This document shows, piece after piece, positions 45,900 to 56,100 of a DNA stretch of 64,000 nt. The stretch covers positions 62,001 through 126,000 of the forward strand of contig WGMB01000002.1 of NCBI GenBank assembly GCA_016125275.1, read 5' to 3'. The stretch is from Acidobacteriota bacterium (GTDB taxonomy: Bacteria > Acidobacteriota > Terriglobia > Bryobacterales > UBA6623). The notes beneath the pieces are model-generated. The model was not told where the DNA came from and made no database searches. It worked only from the letters and a program-made list of their open reading frames with translations. Numbering within the stretch: position 1 is the stretch's first letter; each line of letters opens with the position of its first letter. Made by a program: the position numbers and the translations under genes.

Positions 45900-46850
45900 C
45901 TAGGCGAAGCCGCGGCGCTTGCGGAAGCCCTGGATCGCGTTCTGGGTTTCCGCCAACGGCAGCCCCAGTCTTTGCGCCAGGCGGATGACGCTATCCTCTT
46001 CCGCCACGGTCATGTGGAAGTCCGAGAAAACGTCCTCGAGGGTCTTCTCGAGCAAGTGGTACTGGGCGCGATTGCGCAGCTCGGCGGCGCGATCGACGGA
46101 AATGCCCAGCGCCCGCCGGAACAGCTCCAGCAGCTCCTGCTCGTGCGATTCGAGCATGCCGTCCACATAGGCGGCCGCCCAGCAGATCATCAGCACGCTG
46201 TCGCGGCGCGAACCGTGCACCGTCTCGATCTCTTCGAACTCGGGATTGGGCTGCGCCGCGATCTGGTCCACGGTGAAGCCGCCGGCCGAGGCGAACGGGG
46301 CCAGGAAGCCGCGCTCCTCCTCGCCGAAAACGCCGTCGGCGCGCGCGATGGCGGCCAACATGCGCAGCAGGACCTCGAGATCCGGCGTGCCGCGAACGGG
46401 GCGTACGGCGAGCTGGCTCTCGAACCGCGTGAGGGTATCCTCTTCGGCGTCGACGGCCACCCAGCGCAGCTTCAGCCGCTCCCAGCGAAACAAGCTCGAG
46501 ACCGAGCGGAAGGCGCGGGTGATCGAGTACCGGCGGGCTTCCTCATCCGGGGCCAAGTGCGCGGCGCCGGACTCATCGGCGGCGGCCACCTCGATCTGGG
46601 CTTCGGCGTGCTCGCTCGTGCCCAATACGCCCGAGAGGGCCGCGGCCACCGAGCGGCGCAGGCCGCCGATCACGCCGCGTTGGGCGACAGGATCCTCGGC
46701 GTGGGAAGGAGGCGGCGAAACGAGCGGAAACGATGCCGACACGGAACGGCCCGTGACGGGGCACGTAAACTTGCAAAAGACGGCGGAGCCACGGACCTCG
46801 GCGATGGTCAGAAGGGGCTCAATGAACTTGTAGTCAAAGGGATTCGGCAT
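45900..46850 (-). CDS. TerB-like (tellurite resistance/co-chaperone-like) domain protein
   Basis: A 316-residue cytoplasmic protein. The C-terminal half has two TerB-like helical repeats: MLAAIARADGVFGEEERGFLAPFA and CWAAAYVDGMLESHEQELLELFRRAL, each with the acidic DG..E..E pattern. The N-terminal half contains a Cys pair (FCKFTCPVTG) that could bind zinc. The start at 46850 was chosen for MPNPFDYKF. The function is not known; TerB domains often serve in stress responses or as DnaJ-like partners. Confidence 0.75.
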   Translation of the reverse strand: MPNPFDYKFIEPLLTIAEVRGSAVFCKFTCPVTGRSVSASFPLVSPPPSHAEDPVAQRGVIGGLRRSVAAALSGVLGTSEHAEAQIEVAAADESGAAHLAPDEEARRYSITRAFRSVSSLFRWERLKLRWVAVDAEEDTLTRFESQLAVRPVRGTPDLEVLLRMLAAIARADGVFGEEERGFLAPFASAGGFTVDQIAAQPNPEFEEIETVHGSRRDSVLMICWAAAYVDGMLESHEQELLELFRRALGISVDRAAELRNRAQYHLLEKTLEDVFSDFHMTVAEEDSVIRLAQRLGLPLAETQNAIQGFRKRRGFA

Positions 46851-46924
46851 CGCGGGCGCCCCGTTCCAGGCGCAATCATACCAACCTAGCAGACCGCGGG
46901 CCAGCCGAGGATGCGCGGGTAAAT

Positions 46925-46952
46925 CTTTCAGTACGCCGCGGATTGCTACGAT
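46925..46952 (+). promoter_or_regulatory. Candidate extended -10 promoter of the SDR gene
   Basis: TGCTACGAT (46944-46952) gives a TGn-TACGAT extended -10, with a weak CTTTCA at 46925-46930 as -35, spacer 16. It lies 45 bases before the ATG. Confidence 0.35.
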
Positions 46953-46996
46953 GGTGGGGCCCTGCGGCACAGACGGAAGCGGATCAAGGACCCCCG

Positions 46997-47782
46997 ATGG
47001 ACTACGAAAAGATGTTCTCGCTGGCCGGCAAGAAGGCCCTCGTCGCCGGCGCGAGCCGCGGTATCGGTTTGGCGATCGCACAGGCCGTCGCCGCGCAGGG
47101 CGCTCACACCGTCCTAGCGGCCCGTTCGGCGGACGCCCTCGAAACCGAAGCTGCGGCGCTGCGCGAGAAGGGCTATCAGGCCGAGACCCAAGCGCTCGAC
47201 ATGAAGGACCGCGCTTCGATCGACGCCTGCGCCGCCGCCCATGCCGACTGCGACATCCTGCTCAACGTGGCCGGCACGAACATCCGCAAGAAGTTCCAGG
47301 ACTATACCGACGACGAGTACGAGCACATCATGCAGACCAACCTGCACGGGCTGGTGCGGCTGACGCAGAAGGTCGGCGCGAGCATGATCGAGCGCGGCAA
47401 GGGCGGCAAGATCGTGCATATCGGCAGCTTGATGTCCGTGCTCGGGCTGCCCTATCTCTCGGTCTACGCGATGACCAAGAGCGCCCTGGCCGGGCTGACC
47501 CGGGTGCTGGCGGCGGAATGGGCCGCGCACGACATTCAGGTGAACTGCATCGCTCCCGGCTTCATCCTCACCGATCTGAACCGAGCCATGTGGCAGCCGC
47601 CGGAGATGAAGCAGTGGCTGGCCGGAGCGCAGCCGAATCCTCGGCTGGGCGCGCCCGAAGACATCGCCGGGCTGGCGGCATTCTTGTCGAGCCCCGCGGC
47701 CGACTACATCACGGGACAGGTGATCGCCTCCGACGGGGGCTACACGACCACGGCGAAGTGGCCGTTCGGGCCGGCGCAGTAG
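46997..47782 (+). CDS. Short-chain dehydrogenase/reductase (gluconate 5-dehydrogenase-like)
   Basis: A 261-residue classical SDR. The NAD(P) motif is VAGASRGIGLAIA; LLNVAGTNIRKKF is the NNAG-like strand; the catalytic Ser is in IVHIGSLMSVLG, and Tyr/Lys in YAMTKSALAG. The closing segment GQVIASDGGYTTTAKWP is typical of gluconate 5-dehydrogenase-like enzymes, so a sugar-acid role is likely. The start is the ATG at 46997. Confidence 0.92.
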   Translation: MDYEKMFSLAGKKALVAGASRGIGLAIAQAVAAQGAHTVLAARSADALETEAAALREKGYQAETQALDMKDRASIDACAAAHADCDILLNVAGTNIRKKFQDYTDDEYEHIMQTNLHGLVRLTQKVGASMIERGKGGKIVHIGSLMSVLGLPYLSVYAMTKSALAGLTRVLAAEWAAHDIQVNCIAPGFILTDLNRAMWQPPEMKQWLAGAQPNPRLGAPEDIAGLAAFLSSPAADYITGQVIASDGGYTTTAKWPFGPAQ

Positions 47783-47842
47783 AGACGTCCGCCGCGCGGA
47801 AACTCTCAGGCCGCGGTTGCGTCTGAAGAACTAGCCCCGTTC

Positions 47843-49891
47843 ATGTTCCTGTTTGCGATCACCGTCTTCCTGGGCGCTTTCCTTCTGTTCCAGGTGCAGC
47901 CGCTGCTCGGCCGCTACATCCTGCCTTGGTTCGGCGGCGGTCCCAGCGTTTGGACGAGCTGCATGCTGTTCTTCCAGACGCTGCTGCTGGGCGGCTACGC
48001 CTACGCCCACGGCATCGCCTCGCGGCTGTCTCCCCGTTGGCAAGCGCGGCTGCACTTGGCGCTGCTGGCGGCTTCGCTGTTCGCGCTGCCGCTGGACCCC
48101 GACGCGGAGCTGTGGTCGGGCCGGGTGTTCGACGATCCGACCGAATCGATTCTTCTTCTGCTGCTGGTGACGGCCGGGCTGCCGTACGTGATGCTTTCGG
48201 CGACGTCGCCGCTGGTGCAACGCTGGTTCGACCTGTCGATGCCGGGGCGCTCGGCGTACCGGCTGTACGCACTATCCAACGCGGGCTCGCTGCTGGCGCT
48301 GCTTAGCTATCCCTTCGTGGTGGAGCCGCTGCTGGCGGTGCGGACGCAAAGCAAGGTGTGGTCAGCGGCGTACGCTTTGTTCGTGGCGACCTGCGGCCTC
48401 TGCGCCTGGCGGGTTTCGCGGACGGCGGCGGCTGCGCCCGCGCCGGTGGCGACGCGTTCAGCCGTACCGGCCACGGCCTCGCAGCTCACCCTGTGGCTGG
48501 CGCTTTCGGCCTGCGGCTCCACGCTGCTGCTGGCGACGACGAACCAGATGTCGCAGGAGATCGCGGTGGTGCCGTTCCTGTGGATTCTGCCGCTGTCGCT
48601 GTATCTGCTGTCGTTCATCCTGACGTTCGAGAGCGACCGCTGGTACCGGCCGAAGCTGTTCGGCTACCTGCTGGCGGTGGCCGTTCCCGGCGCCTGCGCG
48701 GCGATGGCCGCGGGAGGCCTGCTGCCACTGGAAGTGCAGATCGTGCTGTTCTCGCTGGCGCTGTTCGCGGCTTGCATGAGCTGCCACGGCGAGCTGGCCC
48801 GGGCCAAGCCGCCGGCGGCTCTGGCCACGGTGTTCTACTTGACGATTGCGGCCGGGGGCGCGCTGGGCGGGCTGTTCGTGGCGCTGATCGCCCCGCGGGT
48901 GTTTCCGGGCTATTGGGAGTATCCGCTGGGGTTGGCGGCCTGCTGTGTGCTGACGCTGATCGCCTGGGTCCGCTCCGGCGCCTGGACGCCTTCGCTGCGT
49001 CCGGAGGCGCTGTGGGGGCCGCCGCCGGCGCTGCTGCTGGCGCTGCTGACGGTGGGCTACGCCTTTGACGCCCAGGTCGCCGAGCCCTCGGTGGCGTTGA
49101 CCCGCAACTTCTACGGCGTGCTACGGGTCAGCGAGGGCGCGGACCACAACGGCGCCTTCCGCATCCTGACGCACGGCCGCACCGAGCACGGCACGCAGTA
49201 TCTGGACGCCAAGCAGCGCTTCTGGCCGACGACCTACTTCGGTCCTGACAGCGGCGCGGCCTTGGCGATCGAGCAGCATCCCAAGCGGCGCCGCGGGGAG
49301 CCTCTGAACGTGGGCGTGATCGGGCTCGGCGCCGGAACCTTGGCGGCGTACGGCCGCCCGGGCGACCAGTTCCGCTTCTATGAGATCAACCCGCAGGTCG
49401 TGAGCGTGGCGCGCTCGCAGTTCACCTACCTCAGCGACAGCCCGGCGCACGTGGACGTTGTGGTGGGCGACGCCCGCATCCGGCTCGAGGAGGAGCTGGC
49501 CGCCGACCGCCGGCCGCTGTTCGACATCCTGATCGTGGACGCCTTCTCGAGCGGCGCCATCCCCATGCACCTGCTCACCGCCGAGGCCGGGGAGATCTAC
49601 GCCCAGCGGATGACCGAGAAGGGGCTGCTGGTCTTTCACATCACCAACCGATTCTTGGATCTCGAGCCGGTGCTGGAAGGCATGGCCGAGCACCTGGGGA
49701 TGACGGCGATCCGCACTGACGCCTCGCCGAACCCTTCCATCGGCGCCAGCGCCTCGCGTTGGATGATCTTGACGCGCAACGAGAGCTTTCTGGCCGAGCC
49801 GCCCGTGCAGCGCGCCGGTCACAGGCTGGCCGGGCTGTCTCCGCTGCGCTGGACGGACAACTTCGCGGGCCTGTGGCAAGCCTTGCGCTGA
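47843..49891 (+). CDS. Fused membrane protein / spermidine synthase-like protein
   Basis: A 682-residue protein. The N-terminal half has about ten hydrophobic helices starting FLFAITVFLGAFLLFQVQPLLGRYILPWFGGGPSVWTSCMLFFQ, a pattern specific to the bacterial membrane-fused SpeE-like proteins. The C-terminal part is a SAM-binding aminopropyltransferase-type domain: NVGVIGLGAGTLAAYGRPGDQFRFYEINPQVVSVA and the later LIVDAFSSGAIPMHLLTAEA (Asp in the active-site loop). Real spermidine synthase activity has not been shown for most such fusions. It lies 23 bases upstream of the nitrilase gene and is likely co-transcribed. Confidence 0.9.
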   Translation: MFLFAITVFLGAFLLFQVQPLLGRYILPWFGGGPSVWTSCMLFFQTLLLGGYAYAHGIASRLSPRWQARLHLALLAASLFALPLDPDAELWSGRVFDDPTESILLLLLVTAGLPYVMLSATSPLVQRWFDLSMPGRSAYRLYALSNAGSLLALLSYPFVVEPLLAVRTQSKVWSAAYALFVATCGLCAWRVSRTAAAAPAPVATRSAVPATASQLTLWLALSACGSTLLLATTNQMSQEIAVVPFLWILPLSLYLLSFILTFESDRWYRPKLFGYLLAVAVPGACAAMAAGGLLPLEVQIVLFSLALFAACMSCHGELARAKPPAALATVFYLTIAAGGALGGLFVALIAPRVFPGYWEYPLGLAACCVLTLIAWVRSGAWTPSLRPEALWGPPPALLLALLTVGYAFDAQVAEPSVALTRNFYGVLRVSEGADHNGAFRILTHGRTEHGTQYLDAKQRFWPTTYFGPDSGAALAIEQHPKRRRGEPLNVGVIGLGAGTLAAYGRPGDQFRFYEINPQVVSVARSQFTYLSDSPAHVDVVVGDARIRLEEELAADRRPLFDILIVDAFSSGAIPMHLLTAEAGEIYAQRMTEKGLLVFHITNRFLDLEPVLEGMAEHLGMTAIRTDASPNPSIGASASRWMILTRNESFLAEPPVQRAGHRLAGLSPLRWTDNFAGLWQALR

Positions 49892-49914
49892 TTGCGTCAC
49901 ACTCCAAGGCGTAT

Positions 49915-50889
49915 ATGCAGCCCATACGCCTCGCCACCACCCAGTTCGAAGCTCGCGACGGAGACAAGGAGTACAATCTCGCCCGCATGGAAGCCTTGGC
50001 CGCCGAAGCGGCGGCTCAGGGGGCGGAGCTGGTCTGCTTCCACGAGTGCGCCATTCCCGGCTACACCTACCTGGAGACGCTCGACCGCGACGCTTTGGCC
50101 GCCCTGGCCGAGCCCCTCGACGCCAGCCCTTCGCTGGAGCGGCTGCGGCGACTGGCCGCGCGGCTGGGCGTGGGGATCGGCGCCGGTTTGGTGGAGATCG
50201 ACGACGACCGGCTGTATAACACTTGGGCCCTGGTGGACGCCGACGGCGTGGTGGCGCGCCACCGCAAGATCCACGCCTTCATCAGCCCGCACCTCGACTG
50301 CGGCGACTCCTTCACCGTCTTCGATTGGCGCGGCAGCCGCTTCGGCATCCTCATCTGCTACGACTGCAACCTGCCTGAAAACGTGCGGATGAACGCCCTC
50401 GAGGGCGTGGAGATTCTGCTGGCGCCGCACGTGACCGGCTGCTTGCCTTCGCCGATGCCGGGCCGCGGCGTGGTGGAGCCGGCCGTGTGGGAGGCCCGCG
50501 AGGCCGACCCGGTGCGCTGCCGGCAGGAGTTCGACGGGCCCAAGGGGCGCGGCTGGCTCATGCGCTGGCTGCCGGCGAGGGCTTTCGAAAACGGACTCTA
50601 CTTGGTCTACGCCAACCCCATCGGTGTGGAAGGCGGCACGATCAAGCCCGGCGGATCGCTCATCCTCGACCCCTACGGCGAGATTCTGGCCGAGTGCCGG
50701 CGCCTGGGCGACGAGGTCGTCACGGCCTTGTGCGACCCGGCCAAGCTCGAATCGGCCCCGGGGCGCTCCTACATCGACGCGCGGCGGCCGGAGCTCTACG
50801 GGCGCATGCTCGCCCCCAATCCGAAGCTGCGGCCCGACGGCAAACCCGACGTTTGGTGGCAGCGCCAGGCCCGCGCGAAATCCGCGTGA
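49915..50889 (+). CDS. Nitrilase-superfamily amidohydrolase
   Basis: A 324-residue carbon-nitrogen hydrolase. The catalytic triad Glu-Lys-Cys is read as Glu 44 (CFHECAIPGY), Lys 118 (RHRKIHAF) and Cys 148 (LICYDCNLPE), all intact. The start MQPIRLATTQFEA is the standard family N-terminus. It probably hydrolyses an amide (N-carbamoyl, omega-amide or similar) in the cytoplasm; the SpeE-like neighbour hints at polyamine metabolism, as many nitrilases cleave N-carbamoylputrescine, but the link is inference. Confidence 0.92.
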   Translation: MQPIRLATTQFEARDGDKEYNLARMEALAAEAAAQGAELVCFHECAIPGYTYLETLDRDALAALAEPLDASPSLERLRRLAARLGVGIGAGLVEIDDDRLYNTWALVDADGVVARHRKIHAFISPHLDCGDSFTVFDWRGSRFGILICYDCNLPENVRMNALEGVEILLAPHVTGCLPSPMPGRGVVEPAVWEAREADPVRCRQEFDGPKGRGWLMRWLPARAFENGLYLVYANPIGVEGGTIKPGGSLILDPYGEILAECRRLGDEVVTALCDPAKLESAPGRSYIDARRPELYGRMLAPNPKLRPDGKPDVWWQRQARAKSA

Positions 50890-50916
50890 CGCAGCGATGG
50901 GATTTTCGGGTAAAAT
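50886..50916 (+). promoter_or_regulatory. Weak promoter candidate of the DUF937 gene
   Basis: GTGACG (50886-50891), a 19-base gap, then TAAAAT (50911-50916). The spacing is long. The downstream leader has AGGGAGG before the ATG at 50962. Confidence 0.3.
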
Positions 50917-50961
50917 TCAGACACGGCAAGCTCGATTTTCTCAGAACATAGGGAGGCGGAA

Positions 50962-51519
50962 ATGAATCTTCTGGAGACGATCCTCGAGGCCCAAGGCGGC
51001 GGCGCGGTGCGTGGTTTGGCGCAGAATTTCGGCATCGACGAGAGGCAGGCCACGGCAGCGATTCAGCAGTTCCTGCCGGCGCTTTCGTCCGGATTGAAAC
51101 GCAACGTCGGCTCCGAAGGGGGCCTGCAGGCGCTGCTGGGGGCGCTCGAAAAGGGCAGCCACGACCAGTACTTGCAGCAGCCCGAGCGGTTGACGCGGCC
51201 GGAGACTGTCTCCGACGGCAACGCCATTCTCGGCCATCTGCTCGGCGGCAAGGACGTCAGCCGCCAAGTGGCGGGCAACGCCGCGGCCAGCACCGGCTTG
51301 CCGGTGGATCTGCTCAAGCAGATGCTGCCGATCGTCGCCACCATGGCGATGGGCGCGCTGAGCAAGAACACGGCGCAACAAGGCATCCAGAGCCGCGCCG
51401 CCGCGCAACAGCCGGCCAACGACCTGCTGGGCATGCTCACGCCGATGCTCGACGCCGACGGCGACGGCTCGGTGGCCGACGACCTGCTCGGCATGGCGGC
51501 GAAGTTCTTCTCGCGCTAG
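50962..51519 (+). CDS. DUF937 family protein
   Basis: A 185-residue protein with a strong ribosome binding site (AGGGAGG). MNLLETILEAQGGGAVRGLAQNFGIDERQATAAIQQFLPALSSGLKRN is the DUF937 pattern of short helices, and DLLGMLTPMLDADGDGSVADDLLGMAAKFF closes with an acidic DxDxDG-like loop that could bind calcium. The function is unknown. It begins a run with an M48 protease and a LysM protein (9 and 29 base gaps) that suggests an envelope role. Confidence 0.82.
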   Translation: MNLLETILEAQGGGAVRGLAQNFGIDERQATAAIQQFLPALSSGLKRNVGSEGGLQALLGALEKGSHDQYLQQPERLTRPETVSDGNAILGHLLGGKDVSRQVAGNAAASTGLPVDLLKQMLPIVATMAMGALSKNTAQQGIQSRAAAQQPANDLLGMLTPMLDADGDGSVADDLLGMAAKFFSR

Positions 51520-51528
51520 GGCTCAGCC

Positions 51529-52374
51529 ATGTCAGGCAATCCCTTCGGCGGCTTGGGCGGCCGCGCGCCGGTCCGGCGGCGAGGCCACATCAAGTGGCTG
51601 CCGATCCTGCTTTTTCTGCTGTATTTGGGTTACTATTTCACGGCCAATCAAGAGCAGGTTCCGATCACGGGACGCTCGCAATTGGTGGACATGTCGCGCG
51701 AGCAGGAGGCCGCCCTGGGCGTGCAGTCCTACCAGCAGATTCTGGCCGAGGAGCGCGTGGTCGGCTCCGGTGCGGAGGTGGATCTGGTGCGCGAGGTCGG
51801 CCGCCGCATCGCGCAGGCCGCCTCCACCGAAGACCCCGGCTTCGAGTGGGACTTCAACCTGATCGACTCCGACCAGGCCAACGCCTTCTGTCTGCCGGGC
51901 GGCAAGGTGGCCGTGTATACCGGGATCCTGCCCATCGCCCAGAACCCGGACGGCCTCGCCGTGGTGATGGGCCACGAGATCGCTCACGCCATCGCGCGGC
52001 ACGGCGCCGAGCGGATCGCGCACCAGAAGCTGGTGCAGATCGGCTCGATGGCGGCGACCTACGCGCTCAGCGACATGGACTACCAGACCCAGAATATGGT
52101 GATGGGCGCGCTCGGCGTGGGGGCTCAGTACGGCGTGCTGCTGCCGTTTTCGCGCGAGCACGAGTCCGAAGCCGACTACATGGGACTGATTTACGCCGCC
52201 AGGGCCTGCTTCGACCCGACCGAGGCGCCGGCCCTGTGGCAACGGATGGGCGAGGCCTCCGGCGGTCAGCCGGCGGAGTTCCTGTCCACCCACCCCAGTC
52301 ACGAAACGCGCGTTCGGCAGTTCGACGAGTGGATGCCGGAAGCGCTCGAGATTCGCAAGCAGTTCTGCGAGTAG
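51529..52374 (+). CDS. M48-family zinc metallopeptidase
   Basis: A 281-residue membrane-anchored or secreted metalloprotease. One N-terminal helix (WLPILLFLLYLGYYF) is a signal-anchor. The zinc site is VVMGHEIAHAIARHGAER (HEIAH at 149-153), with EHESEADYMGLIYAARA giving the third-ligand Glu. This pattern is that of the periplasmic Oma1/YcaL/LoiP-type subgroup, which helps with outer-membrane quality control. It lies directly behind the DUF937 gene. Confidence 0.93.
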   Translation: MSGNPFGGLGGRAPVRRRGHIKWLPILLFLLYLGYYFTANQEQVPITGRSQLVDMSREQEAALGVQSYQQILAEERVVGSGAEVDLVREVGRRIAQAASTEDPGFEWDFNLIDSDQANAFCLPGGKVAVYTGILPIAQNPDGLAVVMGHEIAHAIARHGAERIAHQKLVQIGSMAATYALSDMDYQTQNMVMGALGVGAQYGVLLPFSREHESEADYMGLIYAARACFDPTEAPALWQRMGEASGGQPAEFLSTHPSHETRVRQFDEWMPEALEIRKQFCE

Positions 52375-52403
52375 CCAACTCAACCAGTGGAGACGCAATA
52401 CCC

Positions 52404-52859
52404 ATGGGACTTTTTGATTTCATTCGCGAGCTCGGTAAGAAGGTCATGCCGGGCAACGAGGCCGAAGAGATTCAGGCCGACATTACCAAGCTGCTCGGCG
52501 ACCGCGTCGAGAACCTCTCCGTGAAGTACGACGACGGCGCGGTGACCCTGGGCGGCTTGGTGGACAGCCAGGCGACCAAGGAGAAAGTAGTGCTGCTGGC
52601 CGGCAACGTGAAGGGCGTGGCCAAGGTCGACGACGCCGGCTTGAGCGTGAAGCCCGCGCCCGAGCCGCCCAAGGAGCCCGAGCCCGAGTTCACCTTCTAC
52701 ACCATCGTCTCCGGCGACAGCCTGTGGAAGATCGCCTCCAAGTTCTACGGCAACGGCGCCAAGTGGAACGCGCTGTTCGAGGCCAACCGAGAGGTCATCC
52801 AAGACCCGGACAAGATCTACCCCGGGCAAGTCATTCGCGTCCCCAAGGCGTCCGCCTGA
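52404..52859 (+). CDS. BON and LysM domain protein (Kbp/YgaU-like)
   Basis: A 151-residue protein with two domains. A BON domain lies at about 20-80 (EEIQADITKLLGDRVENLSVKYDDGAVTLGGLVDSQATKEKVVLLAGNVKGVAKVDD), a Pro/Glu linker follows, and a LysM domain ends the protein (YTIVSGDSLWKIASKFYGNGAKWNALFEANREVIQDPDKIYPGQVIRVP). This is the Kbp (YgaU) architecture, a potassium-binding protein in E. coli. The start at 52404 has no signal peptide, as in Kbp. A terminator follows. Confidence 0.92.
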   Translation: MGLFDFIRELGKKVMPGNEAEEIQADITKLLGDRVENLSVKYDDGAVTLGGLVDSQATKEKVVLLAGNVKGVAKVDDAGLSVKPAPEPPKEPEPEFTFYTIVSGDSLWKIASKFYGNGAKWNALFEANREVIQDPDKIYPGQVIRVPKASA

Positions 52860-52876
52860 GGCGCTGCGGTCCTTCC

Positions 52877-52907
52877 AGGCGGCCCCTGCAATTGGGGGCC
52901 GCCTTTC
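52877..52907 (+). terminator. Strong hairpin terminator after the LysM gene
   Basis: A 10-bp perfect stem AGGCGGCCCC / GGGGCCGCCT with an 8-base loop, followed by TTT. It ends the DUF937-M48-LysM run 18 bases past the last stop. Confidence 0.8.
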
Positions 52908-53006
52908 CGCTTCTTGCGCCTCGGTCGCCCGAGAACAGCGCCTCCTCCTCCCCGCCGGCGCGCATACTCCGCTCGCCGCCATCCCGGAATAGACACCACT
53001 TAATTA

Positions 53007-53091
53007 GGGGGGTTCATACCCCACTGTTCGGGTTGTACCGATTCCGGGGAGCCCCTACCCTACGACAGCTTTCTATTCCCGATAGTAGGGG
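53007..53091 (+). promoter_or_regulatory. Hairpin-rich leader of the first TonB receptor
   Basis: Two inverted repeats lie here: GGGGT-TCAT-ACCCC at about 53009-53022, and CCCCTAC (53052-53058) pairing with GTAGGGG (53085-53091). A TAGGGGG motif just before the first one recurs before the second receptor gene at 56969-56975. They lie in the 248 bases between the terminator and the receptor start. Whether they control transcription or form an mRNA leader is unknown. Confidence 0.3.
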
Positions 53092-53155
53092 ATGGGCCGC
53101 GGCCCAATTCGGCCGGCCCTTGGGGAGTCCGTCGTTGAGGAGGAAAAGCATTGTG

Positions 53156-56100
53156 ATGAGACGCAACCTAGCCGTACGCGTGCTCGGACTGGGGATCGGC
53201 CTGCTGTGCCTGACGGCCGCAGGGTGGGCCCAGGGAGTCCAAGGGGTGATCACCGGACAGGTGATCGACCCGAGCGGGGCCGCCATTCCGGGGGCCAAGA
53301 TCATTGCCACCAACATCGCTACCAACGTCAGCTCGGCCACCGAGTCGGCGGCCAGCGGCGACTTTACATTGCCGGCTTATCCGGGGACTTACCGTTTGGA
53401 GGCCGAAGCCGACGGCTTCAAGCGTTATCGCCGCGACCAGGTGACCGTCGCGGCCTCGACCACGGTCCGCGTGGATGTGCTGCTCGAGCTCGGTTCGGTC
53501 TCGGAGACCGTGGAAGTTTCCGGCAGCCTGCTGACGGTGCAGACCGAAGACGCCAAGGTCAGCACGTCGGTGGAGAACAAGCTCGTCGACGAGCTGCCAC
53601 TGGTGGTTTCAGGCACCTTGCGCAGCCCATTCAACCTGATTACGATCGCCGCCCAGGCCAATCAGCTCAGCGGCTCGGATATGTCGATCGGCGGCGGCCA
53701 GTCCGGCGCCTGGAACGCCACCATGGACGGCTTGTCGATCGCCACCAACCGCACGGCCAACCAGGACGAGATCGCCTACACGGCGCCGTCTGTGGAGGCG
53801 ATTACGGAAGTCACCGTCGACACCAACGGCTTCAAGGCCGAGTACGGCCAGGCCGGCGGCGGCGTGCTGACGTTCTCATCCAAGTCGGGCACGAATGATT
53901 TTCACGGCACCGCTTATGAGTTTCTGCGCAACGAAAAGCTCGACGCGCGCGGCTTCTTCGCCGGCACCCGCGCCGTGCTCAAGCAGCATGACTACGGGGC
54001 CTCCGGCGGCGGGCCGATCATCAAGAACCGCACTTTCTTCTACACCGCCTACGAAGCCTTCCGCAATCGTGACGGCGCCAACGACATCATCCAGAGCGTA
54101 GCCACGCCGGAGATGTACAACGGCGACTTCTCCAACTGGGTGAACCCCGCCGGAGACGTCCTCCAAATCTACGATCCGTCGACCACCCAGGCCTCGCCCA
54201 GTGGCGGCTTTCTGCGTGACCCGTTCGCGAACAACCAGATTCCCCAGTCGCGCTTCTCGCCGCTCGCGATGGGAGTGATCCCGTACGCCCAAGACATCAC
54301 CCCGAATCGGGGCGGTGCGGCGGGTAGTGTGGACTACGTCCGCAACAACTGGATCACTACCAACGGAACCCTGGTCCGTCCGCAGGACAAGTTCTCGGCC
54401 AAAGTCGACCACTTGTTCAACGACGCGCACCGCATCGCCTACTTCTTCAACATCACCAAGTTCCGCCTGAAGCCCGGCCCCGGCGGACCTCCCGGGCTGC
54501 CGACGCCGCTGTGGACCGGCCAAGTGCAGAAGTTCGACACCCAGGCCCACCGTATGACCTACGACTGGGTAGTCACGCCCACGATGGTCAACCACATGTC
54601 GTTCGGCTGGAACAAGTTCTACAAGGTCTCGCAGTCGTCGGCCTACGACGCCAACGGCGACTGGGGCTCGAAGGTGGGCTGCTTCCCCAACGTGATCGAC
54701 TGCAACCGCAACTTTCCGATGATCACCTTCTCGGAGTTCAGCGGCTGGGGCGGCGCGGCGCTGAACGGAACGGGGCAGCCGATGCTCGCCATCAAGGACG
54801 ACCTGAGCATCGTGAAGGGCAAGCACACCATCAAGTTCGGCGGCTCCTTCCAGCGACAGGAAGCCAACGGCTTCGGCGAGCAGTGCATCGCCGGCTGCAT
54901 CGACTTCAGCTTCAAGGGCACCAGCATCCCCGGCAACACGAGCTTCAACTCGGGCAGCTCGTTCGCCTCCTTCCTGCTCGGCGAAGCCAACAGCGGCGGC
55001 ACCGAGACGGTTCGCGACGTCAACCAGATCTACAACTACTTCGGCTTCTACATTCAGGACGACTGGCGGCTGAGCTCCAAGCTGACCATGAACATCGGTC
55101 TGCGCTGGGACTACACCGCGCCGCCGTACTCGGGCAAGGACGAGTACTCGGACTTCACGCCCGACCGGCCCAACCCGGCCGTCAACGGATTCCCCGGCGC
55201 GCTGCGCTTCTCGGGCTTCGGCGAGGGCACCGAGAACAGCCGCACGCTGGTGGGCAAGTGGCCCTGGGGCTTCGGCCCGCGGATCGGCTTGGCCTACCAG
55301 TTGGATTCCAAGACGACGATGCGAGCGGCCTTCGGACGTTCGTTCAGCCGCGTGACGGCCGTGGCCGGCTCCGGACACTTTGCCGGCTTCATCGGCAACT
55401 GGCGCTTCAACAGCCTCGACGACGGCATCACGCCGGCGTTCCGCTGGGACCAGGGCCTGCCCTACTATCCTCTGCCGCGCACGCTCGACCCGAACGCGCC
55501 GCTCGACCCGTCGTTCGCCAACAACCAGAACGTGCACCACTGGCAGCAGCCCGACGCCACCCGCGCGCCGGAGAACTACTACTGGACCTTCAACCTGCAG
55601 CGCGAAGTCTTCCGCAACACGGTGTTCGAGGCGGCCTACACGGCCAACATCGGCGCCAACCTGCAAGCCGGCCTGGTGAACATGAACCAGGTGCCGACGC
55701 CGATCTGGAACGACCTGGTCTCGCGCTATGGCGCCACCCAGGCGGCCAGCCTGCTGCGCGGCTCGATCACCTCGGCCGCGGCGCAGAACGCCGGCATCAA
55801 CGCGCCGTACGCCAACTTCTTCGACCCCAGCGTGCAGCAGGTGCGTTCGGTCAACCAGGCGCTGCGGCCCTACCCGCAGTACTTGGGGATTCAGACCGGC
55901 GGCCAGGGCGGCGACAAGTCCGGGCACTCGAGCTACCACGCCATGGTGCTGCGGGCGACCCGGCGCTTCTCCGACGGTCTGGCCTTCGAGTGGAACTACA
56001 CCTTCTCGAAGCTCATCACCGACGCCGATGACTACAACGAAGGCGACGGCACCACCCAGGACCAGTACAACCGCCGCAACGAGAAGTCGATCGGCGAGTT

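Noticed and set aside
52724-53155. In-frame upstream extension of receptor copy 1 into the LysM gene
   Set aside because: It crosses a terminator and overlaps another gene; the signal peptide starts at 53156.
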